7,109 bases of DNA from the NCBI GenBank assembly GCA_016875515.1, contig VGRA01000134.1, positions 1 to 7,109 of the forward strand, given 5' to 3'. The stretch is from Deltaproteobacteria bacterium. Its GTDB lineage: Bacteria > Myxococcota > Myxococcia > Myxococcales > Myxococcaceae. Both the position numbers and the translations under genes were made by a program. This document shows, in pieces, positions 1 to 6,326 of this stretch. Position 1 is the first letter of the stretch. Each line of letters opens with the position of its first letter. The notes under the pieces are model-generated. The model was not told where the DNA came from, did not search any database, and saw nothing but the letters and a program-made list of their open reading frames with translations.

Positions 1-2
1 CC

Positions 3-1004
3 AGCCGGCCCCCCACCGAGGTGGAGACGCGGGACATGGGCACCCCGCCCTCCGCGTCCCCGCCCTCCGCGCCCCTGCCTCCGCAAGAACGTCCCAAGTG
101 GACGAAGCTGGCACTGGGCGCGGCCCTCTTCACGTTCAGCGTGGGGGCGTCCGCGGCGTGGGTGGTGACGCGGGCCAACGCGCTGGAGGGTCCCCCGGTG
201 CAGGTGGGCTGGCCCCCCACCATTGACGCCCGGGTGCTCGCCGAGGACATCGAGCCGCTGCGACGCCACCTGGAGACCCAGGTCCGTCGCCCGGTGAAGT
301 TCAGCTTCGCGGGGACGTACCAGGAGCTCTCGCAGCAGTTGCTCGCCGGGGAGGTGGACTTCGCCACCCTGCCGCCGGTGCTCCTGGTCCACACCGAGGA
401 CGCCAACCCCGGCGTCCACCCGCTCGCCACGAAGATCGTCGGCGGGAACTCCCGCAGCGACGGCGTGCTCGTGGCGCGGGGCTCGTCCGGCATGGGCTCG
501 GTGGCAGACCTCAAGGGCAAGTCCCTGTGCATCCCGGACCGGGATTCCACCACCGGGGTGCTCTTTCCCCGCGTGGCAGCGCGCCGGGCCGGGGTGGACT
601 GGGACCGGGACGTGCGCCTGGTGGTCAGCGGCAACCACCTGCAGGTGCTGAGGGACCTGGTGGAAGGCCGCTGCGAGGCGGGGGCCACCTACTCCGCCGC
701 GCTGCTCAACGCCGTCACGCAGGGAGTGGACGTCACCGGGCTCCGCCAGGTGGCCATCACCGGGCGCGCCCCGCAGGACAGCGTGGTGGCGGGACCGAAG
801 GTGCCGGCGCCCCTCTCCGAGCAGCTGCGGCAGGCCCTGCTCTCCTACCATCCGCCCGCGGACCGGCCGGGCGGGACGGGCTCGGTGGAGCGGATCTCCG
901 GCTTCGTCGCCGTGAGGCCGGAGGACTACGCGCAGGTCCGGGAGCTGATGGCCCCGCCGGCGCCGCCCGTCCCGGACGCTGCCGAAAGCGATGCAGCGCC
1001 CTGA
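3..1004 (+). CDS. Membrane-anchored PhnD-like phosphate/phosphonate-binding domain protein (5' end probably outside the window)
   Basis: Residues are counted from the GTG at 21. Residues 7-27 are rich in Pro/Ser/Ala. A basic stretch (RPKWTK) precedes one transmembrane helix at about 29-50, and a periplasmic-binding fold follows at about 58-310. Family signs are SDGVL (146-150), the DRDSTTGVLFPR region (173-184), SGNH (203-206) and GRCEAGATYS (216-225), matching the PhnD/phosphonate-binding family, which captures oxyanions outside the membrane. Positive charge before the helix predicts N-terminus in, binding domain out. No permease or ATPase gene is adjacent, so a sensor role is as likely as transport. 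The frame is open to the left edge, and all six codons before GTG21 end in G or C, so coding probably continues upstream. Internal start candidates are GTG21 and ATG36, the latter with GGAG 9 bases upstream. A proline-rich linker before a helix resembles myxobacterial Ser/Thr kinases with extracytoplasmic sensors; that link is inference. The domain call is firm, the start is not. Confidence 0.82.
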   Translation, partial: SRPPTEVETRDMGTPPSASPPSAPLPPQERPKWTKLALGAALFTFSVGASAAWVVTRANALEGPPVQVGWPPTIDARVLAEDIEPLRRHLETQVRRPVKFSFAGTYQELSQQLLAGEVDFATLPPVLLVHTEDANPGVHPLATKIVGGNSRSDGVLVARGSSGMGSVADLKGKSLCIPDRDSTTGVLFPRVAARRAGVDWDRDVRLVVSGNHLQVLRDLVEGRCEAGATYSAALLNAVTQGVDVTGLRQVAITGRAPQDSVVAGPKVPAPLSEQLRQALLSYHPPADRPGGTGSVERISGFVAVRPEDYAQVRELMAPPAPPVPDAAESDAAP

Positions 1005-1012
1005 GCCGCAAG

Positions 1013-1024
1013 GCGTTACAACGC
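1013..1024. other. Short near-palindrome in the 27-base gap before the hydrolase gene
   Basis: GCGTT and AACGC form a perfect 5-base inverted repeat with a 2-base centre. It lies between the PhnD-like gene stop and the lipoprotein hydrolase start, 8 bases before the ATG. It could be an operator half-site pair or chance. No clear -35/-10 or Shine-Dalgarno sequence accompanies it. Confidence 0.2.
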
Positions 1025-1031
1025 GGCCCCT

Positions 1032-2231
1032 ATGAAGACCTTGAACCTGGGGTGGGCGGTCCTGTTGGCCTGTGCAGTGGGGTGCGGCGGACCGGTGGAG
1101 CCGGTCAACGCGGACGGGGGAAGCGGCACCTCCCGCCCGGATGCGGGCGGAACCAACACCGGGGAGGACGCCGGAGCCTCCAGCGGCGAGGACGCAGGCA
1201 GCGGAGGCACCGGGGACGCAGGAACCGGCCCGGATGCGGGCGTTCCGCCCGGGCCTGACGCCGGGGTGCCCCCCGCGGACGCCGGCACCGGTGGCGGGCA
1301 GGATGCCGGCTCGGCGCCGGACGCGGGGTGTGATCTCACCTCCTGCGGCGGCTCTCCGGACGTGGCGGGCGCCCGCACCGTGCAGGTCAGCACCGCCTCG
1401 CTGTCCGAGCCCAAGGGCACCGTGGCGCTGAAGGTCTACACGCCGGCGGGCGTGACGGGGGCCCCGGTGATCGTGGTGCACCCGGGCTTCCAACTGGCTG
1501 GTGACCAGTACACCTCCTACGCCCAGCACCTCGCCTCCCGCGGCTACGTCGTGGTCGTCACGACCCCTCCGTACGGCGGCCTGTTCAGCCCGACCTCCCA
1601 TGCGGAGCTGGCGACCTACCTCGGCCACGTCCTGGACTGGGTGGTGCAGCAGGCGGGGAGCGGAACCCTCGCCGGCGTGGCGGACCCGTCCCGGATTGGG
1701 CTCGCCGGCCACTCCCTGGGCGGGAAGCTCTCCCTGCTGGTGGCCAGCTCGGACGCGCGCCCGAAGGCGGTCTTCGCGCTGGACCCGGTGGACAGCGGGA
1801 GCCCGCTGAGCTCGGACCCGGTGGCGTACCCCTCCGTCGCCCCGCAGAAGATGGGCAGCATCACCGTCCCGCTGGGCCTCATTGGAGAGACCACCAACGC
1901 CACCGGTGGCTTCCAGCCCTGCGCGCCCTCAGGGGAGAACTTCCAAGCCTACGCTTCCAGCGCGGTCTCCCCCACGGTGGTGCAGGAGATGGTGGGCGCC
2001 AACCACGTCTCCTTCCTGGACAACCCGGCCTGCGGGTTCACCTGCTCGGCCTGCGCGGCTGGAACGGACGTGCCCGCCACGACGCGCCGGCTGTCCCGGC
2101 GCGCCATGACCGCGTTCTTCGACCTCACGCTGCGGGGGGACACTGCCGCCCGCGGCTGGCTGGCCGGGACGCAGGTGCAGCCGGACGTGACCGCGGGCCT
2201 GGTGGTGGTGCAGGTGTTGAACGGCTTCTAG
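1032..2231 (+). CDS. Lipoprotein alpha/beta hydrolase, chlorophyllase/cutinase-like
   Basis: This 399-residue protein starts with a short signal peptide ending in AVGC, so Cys18 is the likely lipid-anchor residue. Residues 37-99 are a low-complexity linker with nine DAG units. The catalytic domain begins near residue 115. It has an early strand plus oxyanion-type segment (VIVVHPGF, 146-153), a YVVVVTTPPYG strand (172-182) and the nucleophile elbow GHSLG (226-230) with Ser228. Next come an acidic element DPVD (251-254, probably Asp251) and NHVSFLDN (324-331) with His325, giving a Ser-Asp-His triad in the correct order. The GHSxGGK plus DPVD pairing is what chlorophyllases and related cutinase-like esterases show. 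Expected activity is ester hydrolysis at the cell envelope; the substrate is unknown, and chlorophyll is unlikely in this organism. Six Cys after the linker (100, 105, 297, 334, 338, 341) suggest disulfides in an exported protein. The ATG at 1032 directly gives the signal peptide, although no good Shine-Dalgarno precedes it. It lies 27 bases after the PhnD-like gene. Confidence 0.88.
   Translation: MKTLNLGWAVLLACAVGCGGPVEPVNADGGSGTSRPDAGGTNTGEDAGASSGEDAGSGGTGDAGTGPDAGVPPGPDAGVPPADAGTGGGQDAGSAPDAGCDLTSCGGSPDVAGARTVQVSTASLSEPKGTVALKVYTPAGVTGAPVIVVHPGFQLAGDQYTSYAQHLASRGYVVVVTTPPYGGLFSPTSHAELATYLGHVLDWVVQQAGSGTLAGVADPSRIGLAGHSLGGKLSLLVASSDARPKAVFALDPVDSGSPLSSDPVAYPSVAPQKMGSITVPLGLIGETTNATGGFQPCAPSGENFQAYASSAVSPTVVQEMVGANHVSFLDNPACGFTCSACAAGTDVPATTRRLSRRAMTAFFDLTLRGDTAARGWLAGTQVQPDVTAGLVVVQVLNGF
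1140..1328 (+). repeat. In-gene Asp-Ala-Gly linker repeat (nine DAG units)
   Basis: Inside the hydrolase lipoprotein, residues 37-99 contain DAG at residues 37, 46, 54, 62, 68, 76, 83, 91 and 97, spaced by 3-6 residues of G/S/T/P. It is an imperfect, codon-diverse repeat and acts as a flexible spacer between the lipidated Cys18 and the folded enzyme. Such linkers are common on myxobacterial lipoproteins. Copy number may vary between strains. Confidence 0.85.
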
Positions 2232-2432
2232 CCCTTCATGCACTGCGGGGGGCAGCGGGGCATCACCGCGAGAAGGATTCCCGCACGCGCACGAGCGAGG
2301 AGCTGCGGCTGCACAGGATTCGTCGGGTCTCCTCAAGTCCCCTCGTCGCCCGGGGGCGACACCTCCCGCGAGGCCGACATCCCGGCCCTCCCCGGCGCGA
2401 CAACCTCCGGCAGTCCCTTCCCCGGAGCTTCC
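2232..2432. other. Intergenic region between the hydrolase and protease genes
   Basis: The frame of the next gene is open back to an ATG at 2238, but those 65 codons give an Arg/Pro/Ser-rich stretch with no recognisable domain. They would also bury the lipoprotein signal peptide, so I treat this stretch as non-coding. It contains a 6-base stem, GTCGCC (2345-2350) with GGCGAC (2355-2360) around a CGGG loop. A second 5-base stem is GGCCG (2372-2376) with CGGCC (2383-2387). Neither is followed by a T-run. They may act as a weak terminator for the hydrolase gene or as leader structure for the protease gene. No clear promoter hexamers are visible. Confidence 0.45.
2424..2427 (+). promoter_or_regulatory. 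Shine-Dalgarno deciding the GTG start of the protease gene
   Basis: GGAG lies 5 bases before GTG at 2433. This start places a hydrophobic signal segment and a textbook lipobox (LAGC) 23 residues in, whereas the longer ORF from 2238 does not make a functional signal peptide. Confidence 0.7.
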
Positions 2433-3239
2433 GTGTCAAACCTCCTGACATCCGCCTGCGGCACGGTCCTCTGGACCACCCTGCTGTCTCTGGCCGGCTG
2501 CGGCGGGCCCCTGGAGGAGTTCCCGGACGAGTGGGCCGCCACCGCCGAGACAGCCGTAGAGGACGGGGTGCTGGAGGGGCTCGAGGCGGAGGACTGCGTC
2601 CTCCCGGCGGCGGCGTCGGAGCTGGGGACGCTGCACCAGGGGCTCGCGGACGGAACGCCGCAGGTGGTGTACGTCAACTTCGACGGCCCCAGCATTGCCC
2701 ACTGCAACGGCTGCAGCGACGCGCAGGGCAACCGCTCGCTGGTGATGGGCCACCTCGGCCACCCCAACGGCTTCAACTTCCAGCCGTACACCCACGCGGC
2801 CCGCAAGGCCGCCATCCTCAACTTCCTGCAGACGTGGTTCGCCCCGTACCACGTGACCTTCACCACCTCGCGCCCCGCGGCGGGCCCCTACACCACGGTG
2901 GTGGTGTCGCCCTCCCAGCCCACCACCGGCAGCCGCGGCATCGCCCCGCTGGACTGCGGCAACATGAACCGCGACGACATCGCCTTCGTGTACCGGGTGG
3001 GGGACGGGCGGCGGTTCCCCAACGCACAGAGCATCGCCAAGGCGGTGGCCCACGAGCTGGGGCTCAGCTTTGGCCTGGCGCACGTCAAGGGCACCAGCCA
3101 GATCATGCACTACGCCTCGGCGGGGGCACGCTTCGGCGTGGCCGCGTACGACACCGCGCACCCCAGCGGGAAGTGCTTCGGCGGCAACACCCAGGACGCC
3201 CCGGCGCTGCTGCGGGCCAACGTGGGGGCGCAGCCGTAG
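2433..3239 (+). CDS. Lipoprotein, metzincin-like metallopeptidase with a degenerate zinc motif
   Basis: Starting at GTG 2433 the protein is 268 residues. A signal peptide ends in LAGC, so Cys23 is lipidated and the protein should be membrane-anchored and exported. An acidic segment follows, then VVYVNFDG (78-85), a start seen in myxobacterial secreted zinc proteases. The segment FAPYHVTFTTSRPAAGPYTTVVVS (136-159) fits the same group. The active-site region reads AHELGLSFGLAHV: His207, Glu208 and His217 are in place, but position 211, normally the second zinc-binding His of HExxHxxGxxH, is Leu. A Met-turn-like IMHY (224-227) follows as in metzincins. The fold therefore looks like a metzincin peptidase, but zinc binding should be impaired. 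Options are a pseudoenzyme (binding or inhibitory role), a recent inactivating mutation, or a sequencing error. The next gene starts 2 bases after this stop, so the two are probably co-transcribed and translationally coupled. Fold fairly sure, activity doubtful. Confidence 0.8.
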   Translation: MSNLLTSACGTVLWTTLLSLAGCGGPLEEFPDEWAATAETAVEDGVLEGLEAEDCVLPAAASELGTLHQGLADGTPQVVYVNFDGPSIAHCNGCSDAQGNRSLVMGHLGHPNGFNFQPYTHAARKAAILNFLQTWFAPYHVTFTTSRPAAGPYTTVVVSPSQPTTGSRGIAPLDCGNMNRDDIAFVYRVGDGRRFPNAQSIAKAVAHELGLSFGLAHVKGTSQIMHYASAGARFGVAAYDTAHPSGKCFGGNTQDAPALLRANVGAQP

Positions 3240-3241
3240 GG

Positions 3242-4255
3242 ATGCAGGCACAGCGGCCACCGCCCCCGGGCCTCCTCAAGCGGCTGCACGCGGGCGCCGC
3301 GGCTGTTGCCATCTTGTATGGGCTGTCCGCCCGGCTCTTCTTCGGGCTGAAGCTGTCGTTCTCCGGCTCTCCCGCCGGGGGGCTGTTCGCGGTGATGAGC
3401 CTCGCGTTCATCTTCGTGGTGCCGTTCGTCATTGGCTTCCTGGCCTCTTACCTGTCCCGCCAGCAGCGCCTTCTGTCCGCGCTCGCGTTCGGGGTGCTGC
3501 CGGCCCTGACGGCGCTGGGGTTGGCGCTGCTGCTGGCCTTCGAGGGGATCATCTGCGTCTTCCTCTGGGTGCCGCTCTACACGGGCCTCTCCGCGCTGGG
3601 GGGCGCGGCGGCCTGGGGGGTGCTCCGGCTGCTCGGGGACAGGGGGCGGACGAGGGTGCTCGGGCTCGCCGTGGTCCTGCCGCTCGGCGTGGGGCTGGGC
3701 GAGCACGCGCTGCCGCGCTTGGACGAGTCCCGCCACGTGGAGACCTCCATCTCCATAGACGCGGACCCGCAGAGCGTGTGGGAGGAGATCGTCCAGGTGC
3801 CGGCCATCCGGCCGGAGGAGCACGGCTTCGCGCTGTCCCACGCGCTCGGCTTCCCGCGGCCCGTGGCCGCCACGGTGAACGGCCGCGGGGTGGGCTCGCT
3901 TCGCGAGGCCAGCTTCGAGCGCGGCGTCGTCTTCCTCGAGCGCGTCACGGCGTCAGACGCCCCGCGCCTGCTCTCCTTCACCATCCACGCGGACGTGGAC
4001 TCCATCCCGGCGCGCGCGCTGGACGAGCACGTCACCGTGGGCGGCCCCTGGTTCGACGTCCTCCAGGGCACCTACCGGCTCGAGCCGCGGGAGGGAAAGA
4101 CGCTCCTCCACCTCTCCAGCGACCACCGCCTGTCCACCCGCTTCAACGGCTACGCCGGGCTGTGGACGGACTTCATCATGCGGGACACCCAGGACTACAT
4201 CCTGCGGATCGTGGCCCGCCGGGCGGAGGCACGCGCGCGCGCCGCGGGCCGATAG
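3242..4255 (+). CDS. Multi-pass membrane protein with C-terminal SRPBCC-like domain
   Basis: The ATG at 3242 lies 2 bases after the protease stop; the longer ORF reaching back to 2531 is a shadow of that gene. The 337-residue protein has hydrophobic segments at about 16-38, 46-70, 77-99, 102-130 and 139-155. Basic loops RQQR (73-76) and GDRGRTR (132-138) point inward, so the region after segment five should face the periplasm. Residues about 166-330 look like a SRPBCC/START-like (polyketide cyclase/dehydrase type) hydrophobic-ligand domain. It opens with a strand (HVETSISIDADPQSVWEEI, 165-183) and has alternating strands such as PRLLSFTIHADVD (241-253) and FDVLQGTYRLEP (271-282). It ends with a long helix (WTDFIMRDTQDYILRIVARR, 308-327). 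This arrangement is known in uncharacterised SRPBCC-family membrane proteins. A lipid or small hydrophobic ligand is plausible; no catalytic residues are obvious. Its operon partner is the degenerate protease. Confidence 0.78.
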   Translation: MQAQRPPPPGLLKRLHAGAAAVAILYGLSARLFFGLKLSFSGSPAGGLFAVMSLAFIFVVPFVIGFLASYLSRQQRLLSALAFGVLPALTALGLALLLAFEGIICVFLWVPLYTGLSALGGAAAWGVLRLLGDRGRTRVLGLAVVLPLGVGLGEHALPRLDESRHVETSISIDADPQSVWEEIVQVPAIRPEEHGFALSHALGFPRPVAATVNGRGVGSLREASFERGVVFLERVTASDAPRLLSFTIHADVDSIPARALDEHVTVGGPWFDVLQGTYRLEPREGKTLLHLSSDHRLSTRFNGYAGLWTDFIMRDTQDYILRIVARRAEARARAAGR

Positions 4256-4334
4256 GCAGCGCGGTCAACCCGGCGGCAGGGGGGCGGTTCCATGGAGGTG
4301 GGCCAGCCCGTGCTATTCAGCCCGGGGCGCGGCC

Positions 4335-5516
4335 ATGAGCACCTTCTACGAGGACATTTCTCCCTTCACGGTGTTTGACGAGATCACCCACGCGCGCCAC
4401 TACCGGCCGGTCCCCGGCCACTGGTGGGTGGTCATCTCGGACGTGCGGGGCTCGACGCAGGCCATCCAGGCGGGGCGGTACAAGGACGTCAACACGCTGG
4501 GGGCGGCCACCATCACCGTCTCCCAGAACGTGCTCGGCCGGCGCCTGCCCTTCATCTTCGGCGGGGACGGCGCCACGCTGCTCGTCCCCCCGGAGGGAAT
4601 GGACCGCCTGCAGCCCGCGCTCCGCGGCCTGCAGCGGCTGGCCCGGGAGCAATTCCAGCTGGATCTCCGGGTGGCGCTCGTCCCGGTGCAGACCCTGCTG
4701 GACGCGGGACACCAGCTGGACGTGGCCCGCTTCGTCCAGGAGGGGGTCCAGTCCTTCGCCGCCTTCCGCGGGGACGGGGTCCAGGCGGTGGAGTGGTGGA
4801 TGAAGCTTCCTCAGAGCCCCTACCACCTGCCGCCCGGCCCCGAGTCCGAGGCGCCGCTGCAGGGACTCTCCTGCCGCTGGCAGCTCATCCCCAGCGCCCG
4901 CGGGCACATCCTCAACATCCTCGTCCAGGCGCGCTCGGACCGCAGGGAAGACGACCTCGCGCTCGCCCTGCAGGGGCTGCGCGAGGCGCTCGGGGACGAA
5001 GCGCTGGAGCAGGCCAACCCCGCGGGCACGTCCCGCGCCGAGCACCGCACGCTGAGGGACTGCCTCGCCTACGAACTCCGGTACCACCGGAGCGCCTGGT
5101 CCCCCGCGCTGTGGTTCCGCTTGGCGGAGACGGTGCTCGCCACGCTGGTGTTCCGGTACGGGTTCCCGTCCGTGGTGTTCGACAAGCGCCGCTACACCCG
5201 CTCCTTCCGGGGCCACTCGGACTTCCGCAAGTTCGACGGGACGCTGCGCATGGTGCTGGACTGCACGGCGGCCCAGGTGGAGGACGTGCGCGCGCGGCTC
5301 GAGTCCCTCCGAAACGAGGGGCGCGTCCACTACGGGCTGCACGCCTCCTCGGAAGCGCTGATGACCTGCATGGTGATGGGGATGTCGGACGGGCAGCACG
5401 TCCACCTCGTGGACGGGAGCAACGGCGGCTACGCGGTGGCCGCGCTGCAGCTCAAGGCGCAGGTGGCCGGGCCGCCCCAGCCGGGTGGAAGCGCAGGCTC
5501 GGCGCTCGGAGCTTGA
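4335..5516 (+). CDS. DUF3095 domain protein, class III nucleotide cyclase-like
   Basis: The full 393-residue length matches the DUF3095 family. Characteristic blocks are WWVVISDVRGST (30-41), AGRYKDVNTLGAATI (46-60), LPFIFGGDGATLLVPP (71-86), KFDGTLRMVLDC (299-310) and the end block HLVDGSNGGYAVAALQLKAQ (357-376). Asp36 in DVRGST and Asp78 in GGDG occupy places equivalent to the two metal-binding aspartates of class III adenylate/guanylate cyclases, so nucleotide chemistry or binding is plausible. No activity is established that I know of. No signal peptide or transmembrane helix is seen, so it should be cytoplasmic. The ATG at 4335 has a weak GGGG about 7 bases upstream; an ATG at 4292 is out of frame. 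It lies 79 bases after the SRPBCC gene in the same direction, with its own promoter possible. Its 3' end is repeated at the right edge of the window. Family call is confident, function unknown. Confidence 0.9.
   Translation: MSTFYEDISPFTVFDEITHARHYRPVPGHWWVVISDVRGSTQAIQAGRYKDVNTLGAATITVSQNVLGRRLPFIFGGDGATLLVPPEGMDRLQPALRGLQRLAREQFQLDLRVALVPVQTLLDAGHQLDVARFVQEGVQSFAAFRGDGVQAVEWWMKLPQSPYHLPPGPESEAPLQGLSCRWQLIPSARGHILNILVQARSDRREDDLALALQGLREALGDEALEQANPAGTSRAEHRTLRDCLAYELRYHRSAWSPALWFRLAETVLATLVFRYGFPSVVFDKRRYTRSFRGHSDFRKFDGTLRMVLDCTAAQVEDVRARLESLRNEGRVHYGLHASSEALMTCMVMGMSDGQHVHLVDGSNGGYAVAALQLKAQVAGPPQPGGSAGSALGA
5411..5474 (+). repeat. Direct repeat copy 1 (3' end of the DUF3095 gene)
   Basis: This stretch, encoding DGSNGGYAVAALQLKAQ and a few more residues, matches 7045-7108 at 58 of 64 bases by hand alignment. 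Bases 5432-5462 are identical to 7066-7096 over 31 bases. The two copies are in the same orientation with an offset of 1634 bases. Confidence 0.9.
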
Positions 5517-5795
5517 GGCAGCGAACGCCCGGTCCAGCGTGCAGCTCACAGCGGCGGCCGGGCCCGCTCCGGGTGCTGGTGGCGGTCCGTGAGTGCAGAC
5601 AAGGGATTGCACCGGGGACATCCTTCCCGGGTGCAATCCGTGTCACAGCGGCGCCGGGGATCGACGCGGAGGGGGCAGTCGTGAACAGACCCACCAAGGA
5701 GGTGGGCATGCCAAGGCCACCACCCGAGGGACTGCTCCGCGCCGCGAGCGCGCTGAGATGGACGGTTGTCGTCCGGTCCAGGCAGAAGGATGCGC
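5517..5795. other. Convergent intergenic region
   Basis: This lies between the stop of the DUF3095 gene and the stop of the minus-strand membrane-protein gene. It holds the 5604-5639 inverted repeat and a perfect Shine-Dalgarno-like AAGGAGGTG (5696-5704) ahead of ATG 5708. Two smaller stems could end the minus-strand transcript: CGCGC/GCGCG (5738-5742 with 5748-5752) and GGACG/CGTCC (5760-5764 with 5770-5774). No conserved coding region is recognised, and no T-runs follow the stems. Confidence 0.5.
5604..5639. terminator. Strong inverted repeat, possible bidirectional terminator
   Basis: GGATTGCACC (5604-5613) pairs perfectly with GGTGCAATCC (5630-5639). After one G-G mismatch, GGG (5615-5617) pairs with CCC (5626-5628), leaving the loop ACATCCTT. 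It sits 87 bases after the DUF3095 stop and between convergent genes, as expected for a shared transcription end. There is no T-run on either side, so it is not a classic intrinsic terminator and could instead be a protein-binding site or a repeat-element remnant. Confidence 0.5.
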
Positions 5796-6233
5796 TCACT
5801 CCCCGCGCCCCAGCCAGAGCGCGGCGCCGGCCCCTCGGGCAGTCCAAAGGAGGGTCCGCAACCCGTGTCCCCACATCAGGGAAGAATGCGCAGACGCTTC
5901 GAAGCCTTGCGCCAGCCGCCCGTGCATGGGGACGGACCAGAAAGCCGTCACCGCCCATACAGCCCCGACAAGCCCCAGGCCCACCAGCGCCTCCCAGCGC
6001 GCCACACCCGTTGGCCGGAAGAGCAAGACACCCGTTGCCGCGAGCAACTCCATGAGCATCAGCGGCATCACCACCCCGGTGATGCGCGCCGTGTGCGCGG
6101 CATGGAAGGAGGGAAACGACGCCGCGTCCACCTTCGCGAACAACGGGTACTGCACCCCCCAGATCGTCCAGGCCAGCCCCACCAGCGCCCACGTTGCGGC
6201 AGCGTGTCCCACCAGCAGCCAGCGTTCGTTCAT
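5796..6233 (-). CDS. Small four-helix integral membrane protein, unknown function
   Basis: The protein is 145 residues with hydrophobic segments at about 7-28, 51-72, 80-101 and 118-141. Conserved-looking loop motifs are VQYPLF (27-32), FHAAHTARI (43-51), PMHGRL (102-107) near the end of helix 3, and WGHGLRTLLWTARG (121-134) in the last helix. His residues at 44, 47, 104 and 123 and the Arg residues lie near the membrane faces. The layout (Tyr-Pro in loop 1, a Pro-x-His after helix 3, Arg-Thr in helix 4) is reminiscent of small DUF1772-like membrane proteins, but I cannot assign it to a named family. The ATG (complement of 6231-6233) has GAGG (complement of 6238-6241) four bases upstream. The gene is convergent with DUF3095 and divergent from the DUF2490 gene. 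Reality of the gene is well supported by a coherent membrane topology; function is not known. Confidence 0.78.
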   Translation of the reverse strand: MNERWLLVGHAAATWALVGLAWTIWGVQYPLFAKVDAASFPSFHAAHTARITGVVMPLMLMELLAATGVLLFRPTGVARWEALVGLGLVGAVWAVTAFWSVPMHGRLAQGFEASAHSSLMWGHGLRTLLWTARGAGAALWLGRGE

Positions 6234-6326
6234 GGGACCTCATCTAAGCCCCGCCGTCCGTGCCCGCCACGACCTCCCGCCGCACCCCGAGCATTGAAAG
6301 TAGGCTGGCACGTGGCACCCAACGCC
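6234..6326. promoter_or_regulatory. Divergent intergenic region, probable promoters for both flanking genes
   Basis: These 93 bases separate the divergent starts at 6233 (minus) and 6327 (plus), so promoters for both genes are expected here. TTGAAA at 6294-6299 resembles a -35 element but has no matching -10. TGGCAC occurs twice, one base apart, at 6306-6318 and is the only repeated element seen. Confidence 0.35.

Noticed and set aside
2238..2432. N-terminal 65-codon extension of the protease ORF from ATG 2238
   Set aside because: It would place the signal peptide and lipobox internally. The GTG at 2433 with GGAG 5 bases upstream makes a proper lipoprotein.
5076..5092. Perfect 7-base inverted repeat CTCCGGT/ACCGGAG
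   Set aside because: It lies inside the DUF3095 coding region and is explained by the codons for LRYHRS; there is no reason to give it a separate role.
4317..5636. Long minus-strand ORF of 439 codons opposite the DUF3095 gene
   Set aside because: It is a shadow of the DUF3095 frame: Arg/Gly/Ala/Val-rich, without domains, and explained by high GC suppressing stops.
4424..6055. 543-codon plus-strand ORF through the DUF3095 gene and into the next gene
   Set aside because: It is the alternate frame of DUF3095 continuing antisense through the membrane-protein gene; composition is Gly/Pro/Arg/Ala-rich with no motifs.
5452..6243. 263-codon minus-strand ORF overlapping the small membrane protein
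   Set aside because: It is in a different frame from the coherent four-helix protein and has no hydrophobic pattern or family match.
6306..6326. Possible sigma-54 promoter at TGGCAC before the DUF2490 gene
   Set aside because: Neither TGGCAC copy has GC at the required distance for the -12 element.
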